Part shown: positions 23,546 to 32,112 of the stretch, in pieces
How the letters are laid out: every line of letters starts with the position of its first letter
How positions within the stretch are numbered: the first letter of the stretch is position 1
Assembly: GCA_040771825.1 (NCBI GenBank)
Contig: JAXGZG010000001.1
Location: forward strand, 124,001 to 188,000
Direction of reading: 5' to 3'
DNA from: JAXGZG01 sp040771825
Lineage (GTDB): Bacteria > Bacillota > Sulfobacillia > Fermentithermobacillales > Fermentithermobacillaceae
Length of the DNA: 64,000 bases
Program-made: the position numbers and the translations under genes
Notes under the pieces: model-generated
What the model saw: the letters and a program-made list of their open reading frames with translations, nothing else
Databases searched by the model: none
Told to the model about the DNA's origin: nothing

Positions 23546-26041
23546 ATGTTTGGTAAACGCCCCTCTACTGGGAGCGTCCGGAAGAAACCGCCTGCTCTAA
23601 CAATGCCTATGTCCATAACCCTGTTGGCTCTGGCTCTTCTCGTGCCCACCCTGTCCTCTTGCGTGCACCAAGAGCCCAACGAACTCTACCAGCCCCCATC
23701 TTTGTACATAGAGTGCCTCTCTGGGACTGTCCAAGCGTTCCGCAACGCCTTCACTTGGCCTGTGTCCCCCCAAGAGGTCCGGCAGGTCGAACGCAAGGAG
23801 ATGCCGCCTAAGCCCGTGTACGGTATGGCCACCGCTCCCGGCGAGAAACTCGACTTCACTTTGAAAGGATGCGGTGAGAAGCCCAGGTCCATTGCCCTGG
23901 AACTAGTGGATGCCTGGGTCTTCTCAGACCCGGGTGCCGGGAAACCTGTGTATTCAGCCGCCGTGGATAACATGTCCCTCAGCAAAGAAGAAATCACGTT
24001 CAGTTGGACTGTTCCCCCTGGCGGTGTGGAACCGCTTGGGGTCCCGAGCAATGAGGAGGGTCGATACTGTCTGAAGATAGACGTTTCATGGGACAACGAC
24101 AATGCTAAGGCACCGGGGACTACCGAACCGCTGCATGTCGAGTACATCGCACGTCTTGCCATTGCCGACAAAGTCCTAATAGAGCGCGCCATGCAGATAC
24201 CAAGGGAGATGTTCAGAGCCGCCTGGGATGGCAACAAAGAAGCCATCGCGCCGCTACTTTCCGACGCCTGGTTCGCAGGAGGCGTCAAGGCGGGCCATTA
24301 CCATGCGAATCCATTTGACGTGCGGCTTGATTCCCCCTGGGACTCCATCCTTTGGAGTAGCGATGATCTTGGGTTCTCGCTGGCGTCTGAACCCGATGTC
24401 CGCCTGGTGGATTTCCGAAACCATCCGCTGGAGCCCTATGCAAGGGTGAATGTAAACTACATAGTTCGAGTTACGGACAAATCAGGTAAATCGGGATTAT
24501 GGGACTTTGAAGAGTCGTACGGGCTGCACTTGGGCGACCCTGACAAGACGCCGGTGAGTTTCATGGACAGGCGCGGCGAGCCTGGTTTTGATGAGAGAAC
24601 TCCTGCGGAATGGACTCCAAGAGTATCTCAGGAGGGGCAAGTGACCAAAGCCGGACCATTCTATGACCTGTCCTGGCCCTACGATGTGTGGAGCGACGAC
24701 GGGATGTACCTTCCGTTCATCGCCGACGAATCCGCAGGGGACGCGGCAATCTGGGTCATCTCTCGAGATGGTTTGGAGCTTAAGCGCCTCCATAGCCCCG
24801 ATAAGCCAGAAGCTCCCGTATCACCTTCCTACCTTAGCCTGCTCGGCTGGGCCCCCAACGAGCACAAGGTGCGCTTCTCTATAAGTGGGTACCAGCCCGG
24901 TCCCGGGCCACATGCGGAAGATTGCGGGTTGTGGTTCGGCGAGGTGGATGTATCTACCGGGGAGACGCGAAGTATCGCGTTCATCAGATCTCAGCAATGG
25001 AGGGCCTGGAATGTCCATGTAACCAGGGACAGAAGCCACGTCATCTTCAGGGATCCGAACGACCTTTGGCGCGTGAACTTGGTTACTGGAGAGACCGTCA
25101 AGTTGGCGGAAAACGTAAGGCCACTCGGGTACGATCTCTTCAACTTGCGCTTCTCACCTTCCGGGTGGCACGCGGCATATCTTGCGTGGGAGTGGGAGGA
25201 GGACCAATATTCCCTGGTAGTGTACGACATGAAGACAGGAGCCAGGACCGATATTCCGCTCCCTGGCAACCATTGGGACCTCGTCCAGGATCGCCCCTTC
25301 TTTCTGTCGTGGACTCCAGATGGCCTCTTGACGGTAGGTTTGGCCGCCAAGGAAGACATCGCCGGTGGGCCCGATTCGGACTATGCTGCCGGCTTCCAGA
25401 AGCTCCTTTTTTACTCACCCGATGGCACGTTGCAGCGGGAAATCCAGCATGAAGGCGCGATCATCGGAGCCAGGGCGTGGACGGAAAGCGCCGACAGGCT
25501 GGCATATTCCCTGGTGGCTGTCTCCAAAGCAAACCGCCCGGATCCGACGCATCAGTGGGACCAGGGTTTCCAGTGTGAACTCAAAGAAATCTGGGTTCAG
25601 GAAGCCTCCGGCAGAGCCCCTTACAAGATCGCTTCCCTGACTGATCAACCTAACGCCATGTTCGCTTTTATGAACTGGGTGGATGGCGATAGCGCTGTGG
25701 AGATGTGGTTTTCCCCGGACTACGAGAACCCCGGTGAGGATAGGCGAGGCATACGAGTGGGTATGGACGGTCAGATTGCTTTGTTGCTGGAGCCTTCCAA
25801 CCGCCTCGGCGTCGCCCGCCCTTGCGGGGCCATAGGGCAGGCCACCTACTACGTCCAACGAAACCAAGACGACACTCGCGTCTTCGCGGTTGACGCAAGT
25901 GGAAACGAGACCGTTATCTACCAGGGCACTGCTCGGGATGACATAGCGGAAGTGCAATCCGAGGTATTCGTTCTGGTTGTGACGGAGTCTCGGTGGGGCA
26001 TGTTGGGGCGGCGGGGGTATATCCTGTTTCACCGGCCCTAG
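23546..26041 (+). CDS. Beta-propeller lipoprotein, tandem copy B (full length)
   Basis: An 831-aa lipoprotein with signal peptide and lipobox TLSSC (Cys39), an N-terminal beta domain paralogous to copy A, a central propeller with PD40-like blades (WSDDGMYLPFIAD, WTPDGLLTVGL, YSPDGTLQ) and a C-terminal region ending near ILFHRP. ATG 23546 has GAGGTGG 8 bases upstream, 16 bases after copy A ends, so the two form an operon. The short gap lies in what would be the continuation of copy A in another frame, so A looks truncated exactly where B begins. The function is unknown; a ligand-binding or polymer-binding surface role would fit but is inference. Confidence 0.75.
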   Translation: MFGKRPSTGSVRKKPPALTMPMSITLLALALLVPTLSSCVHQEPNELYQPPSLYIECLSGTVQAFRNAFTWPVSPQEVRQVERKEMPPKPVYGMATAPGEKLDFTLKGCGEKPRSIALELVDAWVFSDPGAGKPVYSAAVDNMSLSKEEITFSWTVPPGGVEPLGVPSNEEGRYCLKIDVSWDNDNAKAPGTTEPLHVEYIARLAIADKVLIERAMQIPREMFRAAWDGNKEAIAPLLSDAWFAGGVKAGHYHANPFDVRLDSPWDSILWSSDDLGFSLASEPDVRLVDFRNHPLEPYARVNVNYIVRVTDKSGKSGLWDFEESYGLHLGDPDKTPVSFMDRRGEPGFDERTPAEWTPRVSQEGQVTKAGPFYDLSWPYDVWSDDGMYLPFIADESAGDAAIWVISRDGLELKRLHSPDKPEAPVSPSYLSLLGWAPNEHKVRFSISGYQPGPGPHAEDCGLWFGEVDVSTGETRSIAFIRSQQWRAWNVHVTRDRSHVIFRDPNDLWRVNLVTGETVKLAENVRPLGYDLFNLRFSPSGWHAAYLAWEWEEDQYSLVVYDMKTGARTDIPLPGNHWDLVQDRPFFLSWTPDGLLTVGLAAKEDIAGGPDSDYAAGFQKLLFYSPDGTLQREIQHEGAIIGARAWTESADRLAYSLVAVSKANRPDPTHQWDQGFQCELKEIWVQEASGRAPYKIASLTDQPNAMFAFMNWVDGDSAVEMWFSPDYENPGEDRRGIRVGMDGQIALLLEPSNRLGVARPCGAIGQATYYVQRNQDDTRVFAVDASGNETVIYQGTARDDIAEVQSEVFVLVVTESRWGMLGRRGYILFHRP

Positions 26042-26098
26042 GCCATGGCTAAGGTCGTCTTCTAATGCTTCCTTCCTCACAAGGAATTCCGAACTGCT

Positions 26099-26941
26099 TC
26101 AATGAGTCGACAGTTTGTTCAGATTCAGCCGGAAATGACCAGTTACCTGATTCTTGGCGCGACCCAGTGCGTTATCCTCTACGGGACGTCCCCACCCGTG
26201 GTGAATCACCAGAGGAAGCCCGTCCCTTCTTCTTTTGTCCGATACTATGCCGATATGGTCATAGGAACTGCCGAACACCACGATGTCTCCAGGCTGCCAC
26301 TCTTTCGCATTGGCAGGATCCCAAGACTTCACTTCCGTAGTCATGGCGTTAGCCTTTCTTGTCAAGAAGACGTACAAGTTCGGCACGCGCCTGAAGTCGA
26401 TATTCGGATCCGCTGACCCGGCCACTCTTGGGTACTTGTCCGTGGCCCAAGCGATGTCCAAATCCACCGATGCCTTGAGATCGTATCCCGCATTCCAAAG
26501 GGCACGCCAGACTAAGTCGGTGCATACGCCTTCGTTATCCGGGGGATAGCCGCCGTCATAGTAGGCACTCTTGTACCTGGGTCTGAATGCCACCTGCAAG
26601 CGCGCCCCATCCACGATGTCCTGGTAGTCGTCAATACCGTTGGCATTAGTATCCATACCGGAGATTACGCGCCCAACTTGGAGGGGCTGTCGGAAGCCCG
26701 GTAGAATATCTGCGTTCCAGGCCCAGTAGGCGGCGCCCAGAGCGATGACAAGAGCGCCGATGACAGTCTTGCGGGACCGGGTCTTGACAGTGGTGAGTAC
26801 TGCCTTGCGGGAGCGGGCTTTGAGGGCGCCGAGTGTGCTTCCTACAACCAAGAGTGCGATGAATGTGGCAGCTGCCAGCGCTTTTGGCTCCACATTGCCT
26901 AGTATTGCGGACAATTCGAATGTCACGAAGTTTCTGAGCAT
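26099..26941 (-). CDS. Membrane-anchored DUF1287 (NlpC/P60-like) protein
   Basis: A 280-aa protein with two N-terminal hydrophobic segments (about 21-40 and 60-78) and an extracytoplasmic DUF1287 domain. The catalytic Cys is in EGVCTDLVWRAL (Cys140); the His is in YDHIGIVSD (His229); PGDIVVF and VIHHGWG are also conserved. DUF1287 belongs to the NlpC/P60 cysteine-peptidase superfamily. The substrate is unknown, with peptidoglycan or a peptide likely. The ATG has AGGAGAGG upstream. A segment with MDTNANGIDDYQDIV resembles a calcium-binding loop. It converges with the lipoprotein gene. Confidence 0.8.
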   Translation of the reverse strand: MLRNFVTFELSAILGNVEPKALAAATFIALLVVGSTLGALKARSRKAVLTTVKTRSRKTVIGALVIALGAAYWAWNADILPGFRQPLQVGRVISGMDTNANGIDDYQDIVDGARLQVAFRPRYKSAYYDGGYPPDNEGVCTDLVWRALWNAGYDLKASVDLDIAWATDKYPRVAGSADPNIDFRRVPNLYVFLTRKANAMTTEVKSWDPANAKEWQPGDIVVFGSSYDHIGIVSDKRRRDGLPLVIHHGWGRPVEDNALGRAKNQVTGHFRLNLNKLSTH

Positions 26942-27060
26942 AGCCTCTCCTGGGAATGGGTTTGAACAACACAGACATTCTACCAGGCATATCCCAAGAA
27001 GGTACCGAGGTAATTCTTAAGGCATACTTAAGGTTTCCTTAGGAGGATCGGAAGGTTCCC

Positions 27061-27144
27061 GGGTCCCGGGCCCCGGGGACTTCGCATTCGCAGGTGGCAG
27101 AAGGACAATCCCGACCGCTCGGGCCCCCGGCCCCGGGGACGTCG
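27061..27144. repeat. Two GC-rich 24-bp repeats exactly 60 bp apart
   Basis: Copies at 27061-27084 and 27121-27144 share the end GGCCCCGGGGACnTCG and differ at three positions. Each holds a CCCGGGG-type dyad. They lie 84-167 bases before the small acetyltransferase gene; a tandem operator or repetitive element is possible. Confidence 0.75.
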
Positions 27145-27227
27145 GTGGGTCATCAGAAAGAGACTTGCCGTACTTCTGCCAAGGGAGGAAGATGGTCCAG
27201 GGATGTGTCTGACTGGAGGGTCACTAC

Positions 27228-27734
27228 ATGGCCATTGGGGCATTTCCACAGCCGGAGGTCATATACATCGATGACGACTTGCGGCTAAGGGCCTATGACG
27301 GCGATTGCCGCCAAGCAGTTGCCTGGTATCAGGACGAGGTTGTCTACAGGAACTCCGAAGGGATTACGGACCCCTCAAAGATTCCTGACGAGGATTACGT
27401 GCGCCGCATGTATGCGCATCTTTCCGAAGTCGGCGAGTGTTACTTCATCGAGGTTTTGCGCGACGGTAAGTATGTTCCTATCGGCGATGTTACCGTGAAA
27501 GAGGAGAACCCACCTATCGTAATCGGCGTCGCCGAATATAGGGGAGTCGGCATTGGCAAGAAGGTCATGAAGGCGATCATCGAGAGGGCTCGGGAATTGG
27601 GCATCAATCGGTTTCGCGGTGTGACTATATATGATTACAATATTGCATCGCGGAGGCTGTATGAATCTGTAGGCTTTACGTGCGCCTACGTGCGTGGAAA
27701 CACCAGGATCTATGAGCTGGATCTGGCGGAATAA
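27228..27734 (+). CDS. GNAT-family N-acetyltransferase
   Basis: A 168-aa acetyltransferase. The acetyl-CoA loop is at YRGVGIGKKVMKAII (about 101-115), followed by RARELGINRFRGVTI and the final NIASRRLYESVGF, the classical GNAT C-terminal motif. The N-terminal AYDGDCRQAVAWYQDEVVYR differs from the better-known RimI and Spd groups, so the acceptor is not predictable. ATG 27228 has GGAGGG 8 bases upstream. The two 24-bp GC-rich repeats lie upstream. It converges with the WYL regulator gene. Confidence 0.9.
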   Translation: MAIGAFPQPEVIYIDDDLRLRAYDGDCRQAVAWYQDEVVYRNSEGITDPSKIPDEDYVRRMYAHLSEVGECYFIEVLRDGKYVPIGDVTVKEENPPIVIGVAEYRGVGIGKKVMKAIIERARELGINRFRGVTIYDYNIASRRLYESVGFTCAYVRGNTRIYELDLAE

Positions 27735-27860
27735 CTGCCGTCTTGGCACGGCCATCCGGCCACTTAGTCGATCCTCGCGGCAGGATCGGATCCTGTGCGA
27801 TCACCCCCGCATATCCAGTTACCTCGGTTGCAGGCACGCTTACTGCCGAGGTTGCCGCCC

Positions 27861-28901
27861 TCAACGTCGATATACTTGCAGTATCTGCTCGGCGTAGTCT
27901 CGCATGCTATCTCGTAAGGATTCGGGCTCGAGCACTTCTACTGCTCCGCCGAGGCCAAGGAGCGTGCGCCGAGCAGCCTCCAGAGACTCAAACCCAACCT
28001 GAACGAGAGTCCTGGCAGGTCCGCGATCGTTGCTGTCGGGCATGACGTCATCATTGTGACTGAGTCCGGCGCCTGGGTGGATGTGGTTGATAGACCCGTC
28101 GTCGTCACCAAGTACCCGCATCGTACTAGCGGCAGGACCTAGATGAATGGACAAGACGTCGGCCAAATCAGGCCTTACCAGGAAGCGGACCAAGCACACG
28201 GACCGACTCGACTCATACTGAACGCAGTAATCCTTCCAGAAACTAGCCAGGTTGAAAAGCTTTGGCCGCACAAACACCTCGTTGGTCTCCCGAACGTCAG
28301 AAAGCTGAGCCACACGGTAGACCCTAACCTTGCTGCCTAACCCTGCTACAAGGTGCCAAATGCCTCCCTTCGCCACAAGGCCGTAGGGGGCGAGCTTCAA
28401 CTGGATCACAAACCGGTGCATGACCTCGCACTGGCATTCGATTACGCGATCATCCCACACCGCATTCCGCAAGGCGGCCAACTGAGGCACGGATTCGTCC
28501 CTGTTGAACCACCAGGAGGAATCGACGTGTATACGCTGTTTGACTATGTCTTCGTCGGCCCGTCTCCTTGCCGGGAGAGCGGCGCTGAGCTTTAGAAAGG
28601 CCGCACGAAGGTCCTTTTCCACCCCGAGTTGGGCTAGGGGGCCGGGGATGCTCAACATAAACAGCGCCTTGGCTTCGTTCTCGTTGAGCCCGGTCAGGTC
28701 AGTGCGGTAAGCATCAAGAAGGCTGATGCCTCCGCCCGGCCCCGATTCGGCGTAAATAGGCACTCCTGCTACACTTAGCGCCTCTACATCGCGGTACACG
28801 GTGCGGACCGAAACGCCGAGTTCGGAGGCAACATTCGCCGCTGTTATTCTGCCGCACGATTGGAGAAGCATCAGGAACGAAAGCAGACGATCTGCGCGCA
28901 T
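27861..28901 (-). CDS. YafY-type transcriptional regulator (HTH plus WYL)
   Basis: A 346-aa DNA-binding protein. The N-terminal HTH-11 domain has ADRLLSFLMLLQSCGRITA and LGVSVRTVYRDVEALS; the middle region has the WYL-type segment APYGLVAKGGIWHLVAGL, and a C-terminal capping domain follows. WYL proteins sense nucleotides or nucleic-acid ligands and control nearby genes. ATG 28901 fits GAGGAGG at 6 bases spacing. It is divergent from the GyrI-like gene, with 124 bases between starts, which makes that gene a likely target. Confidence 0.85.
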   Translation of the reverse strand: MRADRLLSFLMLLQSCGRITAANVASELGVSVRTVYRDVEALSVAGVPIYAESGPGGGISLLDAYRTDLTGLNENEAKALFMLSIPGPLAQLGVEKDLRAAFLKLSAALPARRRADEDIVKQRIHVDSSWWFNRDESVPQLAALRNAVWDDRVIECQCEVMHRFVIQLKLAPYGLVAKGGIWHLVAGLGSKVRVYRVAQLSDVRETNEVFVRPKLFNLASFWKDYCVQYESSRSVCLVRFLVRPDLADVLSIHLGPAASTMRVLGDDDGSINHIHPGAGLSHNDDVMPDSNDRGPARTLVQVGFESLEAARRTLLGLGGAVEVLEPESLRDSMRDYAEQILQVYRR

Positions 28902-29024
28902 GCCCATCCTCCTCAACAAGAGATGACCCTTCTGGTTCCTGTAGATTCTAGCACATTCACTGACATAAGGTGTCAGGGATTGAGGTTATGATGCGTTTAG
29001 AAGATGACGAAGGGAGCTGGTATC

Positions 29025-29492
29025 TTGCAGGAAGTCAAAGTGCGGTTGGTTACTCTTCCGCGGATGCGAGTCGCGTTGGCCAGAGGGTTCGGGGCTAGCC
29101 CGGAACCCATCGCGTGGGAGAAGCTTCTGAACTGGGCAAGGGATAACGGAATCTCAACGGAGCTAGGAAAAACGCGGTTCTTCGGGTTCAACGATCCTGA
29201 CCCATCGGTTGGGAGTCCGAATTACGGCTATGAGCAGTGGATGACCGTTCCGCAGGATGTCAACGGAAGCGGAGAGGTCCAGGTTACGGAATTCGCAGGC
29301 GGTTTATACGCCGTGGCCAGATGCACCTTAGGAAACATTGGGGAGGCATGGCGGTCTCTTGCGGCGTCAGTAGAGCAGAGCAATTGCGAGATTGGCAGCG
29401 GACAGTGTCTAGAAGAGTGTTTGAGTTCTGCACCGGCGAAGTTTCCAGATGCGGTGTTTGACCTGTTCCTTCCCGTGAAGAAGGCCCGATAG
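29025..29492 (+). CDS. GyrI-like small-molecule-binding protein
   Basis: A 155-aa protein with the GyrI/AraC-effector-binding fold, also called SHS2-type: an initial strand VKVRLVTLPRMRVALARGFG, the motif FFGFNDPDPSVGSPNYGYEQWM, then the strand EFAGGLYAVARC and a terminal DLFLPVKKAR. Related proteins bind hydrophobic drugs or inhibit gyrase. TTG 29025 is preferred, because AAGGGAG lies 8 bases upstream; an ATG at 29004 lacks an SD. The divergent WYL regulator may control it. The ligand is unknown. Confidence 0.75.
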   Translation: MQEVKVRLVTLPRMRVALARGFGASPEPIAWEKLLNWARDNGISTELGKTRFFGFNDPDPSVGSPNYGYEQWMTVPQDVNGSGEVQVTEFAGGLYAVARCTLGNIGEAWRSLAASVEQSNCEIGSGQCLEECLSSAPAKFPDAVFDLFLPVKKAR

Positions 29493-29600
29493 ACAAGACC
29501 CAGGGATGGCCCCAACCGCACGCTGCTGAAGTGAGCACTAGGGGTCATCCCCTGCCAGACCTTAGGAAACGCGCCTATCCATCGCCCTTTCATCGACTTG

Positions 29601-30161
29601 TCACATCGGTTTCTTATTCTCATCGAGGCGGCTCACGATCTGTTGGAGCCTCTTGGCTTTGGTACTCTCGGTCTTGGCGTCGAGGTAGTGCGCGGTATAC
29701 GTTCTTCTCACAGACAAAGGCATCTTAAGAAAGTTCGTTGCGGCGGGTTCGTGGCCTTGCAGAGCATCGGTCAGGATGCCTATCTGCTCGTCTGACACAG
29801 GGGCCGGTTGAGGGGTATCCCAGGTTCCGGCCTTTTTGGCCTGCTCGATTGCGGCCAAGCCCGGTCCGGTCATGCGGCCCTCCTGGATAAGATTCACCGC
29901 GAGATTGCGGTTTCTCCTAGACCACTTGCTTCCTTGTCTTCTGGGCGTGAATCGTTTGATGTAGCAGGTTTCGTCTATGCTCCTAATCTGGCCGTCAATC
30001 CATCCAAAGCACAACGCCTCTTCCAAGGCCTCGTCGGCTTTGAGAGTCTTTACTGCTGACGTCTTGCCGAACACGAGCCACGCGCCTTGACTGCTGGCGT
30101 GGTGCAGGTTGAGCCACTGCCTGAACTCTGCAAGATCGAAGAACTGGAGTTTTTCGTCCAT
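29601..30161 (-). CDS. YdeI/OmdA-like protein (YdeI or OmpD-associated family)
   Basis: A 186-aa protein. The core has FRQWLNLHHASSQGAWLVFGK, EALEEALCFGWIDGQIRSID, then ITPR-like FTPRRQGSKWSRRN, and a C-terminal helical part. CFGWIDGQ and TPRRxGSxWSxRN are hallmarks of the YdeI/OmpD-associated protein family, linked to resistance to antimicrobial peptides in some bacteria. ATG 30161 has GGGGGAA 6 bases upstream. The molecular function is not established. Confidence 0.85.
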   Translation of the reverse strand: MDEKLQFFDLAEFRQWLNLHHASSQGAWLVFGKTSAVKTLKADEALEEALCFGWIDGQIRSIDETCYIKRFTPRRQGSKWSRRNRNLAVNLIQEGRMTGPGLAAIEQAKKAGTWDTPQPAPVSDEQIGILTDALQGHEPAATNFLKMPLSVRRTYTAHYLDAKTESTKAKRLQQIVSRLDENKKPM

Positions 30162-30265
30162 GTCGTATTCCCCCAATATTGTGCCGGGTGCGATATCTCG
30201 ATCGGGCTTCTGATTATTAGCTGTTGGTTTGGATAGTCATGGCAATCATAGCACGCGCGGCGGGT

Positions 30266-30314
30266 ACACGCTCCACGGCAGACGCTAAACGGCACACGCT
30301 GAACGGTACACGCC
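30266..30314. repeat. 14-bp tandem repeat, 3.5 copies
   Basis: Units at 30266, 30280 and 30294 read ACACGCTCCACGGC, AGACGCTAAACGGC and ACACGCTGAACGGT, and a half copy follows. It sits between the YdeI-like gene and the nuclease-like gene. Confidence 0.85.
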
Positions 30315-30439
30315 TTGTGCTAACTTCTGCCGAATAGAGGGCCTAGGGGTTTCGGCGAACCACCGGTTCCCCCTGAAAATTTCGCGCGACTTCCAGTATG
30401 TGGTAAACTGTGATAATGTGTCGGAGGATAGAAGGTGAA

Positions 30440-31204
30440 ATGTCGAATCTGCTTGTAAGGAGTAGATGCTTCCTGCACATTTCTGCGTCTGCCTTTGCGT
30501 TTCTCTATGAAGACCCGAGGCTAGATCACGAGGCACGATCGCTTTTCTGTAGCGTAGCCCATATGCGCCCCGAAAGTGTAGAGGACCTTATCGCTAAGGT
30601 GGGGCTGGGGCACCACAAGGTTACTCGAGTATGCAGAGGCCTAGTTGGCTGCGGGTGGTTGCGCATGGTGAGCAAAGGACGCATCCGTAGGCCAGTCTGT
30701 TGGGTTCCACAAGAGTATCAAGAGCGTCTCGTCCAGGAGTTACAGTATCGTTACGACTTGGCTCACTTGGGGGGCGAATTCCTGTTCGGGCGAATACTCG
30801 AGTATCTCGTAGACGTTCCATGTTTCATTCACAACGCTAGGCCGAAATTCCTCGAACACCCAAAGTCAAAGGAACGCCTGGAATTGGACTTCTTCGCCCC
30901 AGGGGTCATTGGAGGTGAGTTCCATGGGCAGCAGCACTACACTGAGACCGAGATGTATCCAAAGCGGACGGTTGATGACATAAAGGTGCGTGACTTAGTC
31001 AAGGAAGCTCTCTGCGCCAGGTCTGGACTTCCTTTGATCATTGTTAAGGCCGAGACGCTGAGCATCAGTTCTGTCATGTCCATGTTGCCGGCAGATATCC
31101 CCATCCACGACTTTGATCTTAGCGATCCGTATCCCCAGAAGATGGATAATCTCTGTACTTTGTACCGAAGAAAAGTTCAGCGAATCCTTCGGGCAGCGCA
31201 ATAA
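30440..31204 (+). CDS. Winged-helix plus Vsr/DUF559-like endonuclease protein
   Basis: A 254-aa protein with two parts. The first (about 1-90) looks like a winged helix (EDLIAKVGLGHHKVTRVCRG, then VGCGWLRMVSKGRIR). The second (about 110-240) has the spacing of a PD-(D/E)xK fold: a helix with Glu121, a strand LELDFFAP (Asp150), then GGEFHGQQHY (Glu160, His166), and after a gap DDIKVRDLVKEAL with Asp180, and LPLIIVKAETL. The pattern of LDFFxP, ExHGxQHY and DxxKxxxL resembles Vsr and DUF559 nucleases. ATG 30440 has AAGGTG 4 bases upstream. A 32-bp repeat array begins 16 bases after its stop codon. A site-specific nuclease or repair role is inferred, not shown. Confidence 0.65.
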   Translation: MSNLLVRSRCFLHISASAFAFLYEDPRLDHEARSLFCSVAHMRPESVEDLIAKVGLGHHKVTRVCRGLVGCGWLRMVSKGRIRRPVCWVPQEYQERLVQELQYRYDLAHLGGEFLFGRILEYLVDVPCFIHNARPKFLEHPKSKERLELDFFAPGVIGGEFHGQQHYTETEMYPKRTVDDIKVRDLVKEALCARSGLPLIIVKAETLSISSVMSMLPADIPIHDFDLSDPYPQKMDNLCTLYRRKVQRILRAAQ

Positions 31205-31220
31205 GGGTGTGGTGACGTCA

Positions 31221-31890
31221 CCCGCCTCCAATCCGGCCGCCACAGCCACCTTCCCGCCTCCAACCCGGCCGCCACAGCCACCTACCCGACTGCAACCCGG
31301 CCACCACAGCCGCCTACCCGCCTCCAACCCGGCCGCCACAGCCGCCTACCCGCCTCCAACCCGGCCGCCACAGCCGCCTACCCGCCTCCAATCCGGCCAC
31401 CACAGCCGCCTACCCGCCTCCAACCCGGCCGCCACAGCCGCCTACCCGCCTCCAATCCGGCCGCCACAGCCGCCTACCCGCCTCCAACCCGGCCGCCACA
31501 GCCGCCTACCCGCCTGCAACCCGGCCGCCACAGCCGCCTTCCCCTCCAATCCGGCCACCACAGCCGCCTACCCGCCTGCAACCCGGCCGCCACAGCCGCA
31601 TACCCGACTGCAATCCGGCCGCCACAGCCGCCTACCCGCCTGCAACCCGGCCGCCACAGCCGCATACCCGACTGCAATCCGGCCGCCACAGCCGCATACC
31701 CGACTGCAATCCGGCCGCCACAGCCGCCTACCCGCCTGCAACCCGGCCGCCACAGCCGCATACCCGACTGCAATCCGGCCGCCACAGCCGCCTACCCGCC
31801 TCTAACCCGGCCGCCACAGCCACCTTCCCGCCTCCAACCCGGCCGCCACAGCCGCCTACCCGCCTCCAATCCGGCCGCCACATCCGCCAC
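31221..31890. repeat. 32-bp tandem repeat array, about 21 copies
   Basis: Twenty-one near-identical units, based on CCCGCCTCCAACCCGGCC followed by GCCACAGCCGCCTA, begin at 31221 and repeat every 32 bases, except copy 11 (31541), which lacks two bases. Variation is confined to a few positions: C/T in AAC/AAT, C/G in CTCCA/CTGCA, CC/GA at the front and A/T at the end. Copies 12-18 show dimers (type CTGCAAC then GACTGCAAT) repeated, a higher-order pattern that points to expansion by unequal exchange. The last copy (31859) is degenerate. All frames stay largely open, because 32 is not a multiple of 3. There are no spacers, so it is not CRISPR. The minus strand is G-rich and could form quadruplexes. 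Confidence 0.95.
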
Positions 31891-32112
31891 AGATACCTAA
31901 CTACACGTTCCCAGCCCCGCCCCGGTACCGGACCGGGGCCACCCTTGTGACGTTACCACAACCAACTTCATTTCTTGGCACGATGCAACCTTGGCTCTTG
32001 TCTGATAACTATTAAGTATAGGTCTGGCCCCGAACACACCTAATCCCGCAGTCTCGGGGCGCAGGTATCGGATACATGCGACGGAATTCTTCACCAACAG
32101 GAGGTCTTGTTA
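31891..32112. other. Intergenic leader of the flavoprotein operon
   Basis: About 220 bases separate the repeat array from the first gene of the dehydrogenase operon. A promoter must lie here; TATAGG near 32018 is a candidate -10 but without a convincing -35. Nothing else is recognised. Confidence 0.4.

Noticed and set aside
31113..31805. A 230-codon plus-strand frame through the array as a Pro/Ala-rich protein
   Set aside because: It overlaps the nuclease gene out of frame, has no SD, and is open only because the GC-rich repeat lacks stops.
31221..31890. 32-bp array as a CRISPR array
   Set aside because: Units are directly joined with no unique spacers, and no cas genes are nearby.
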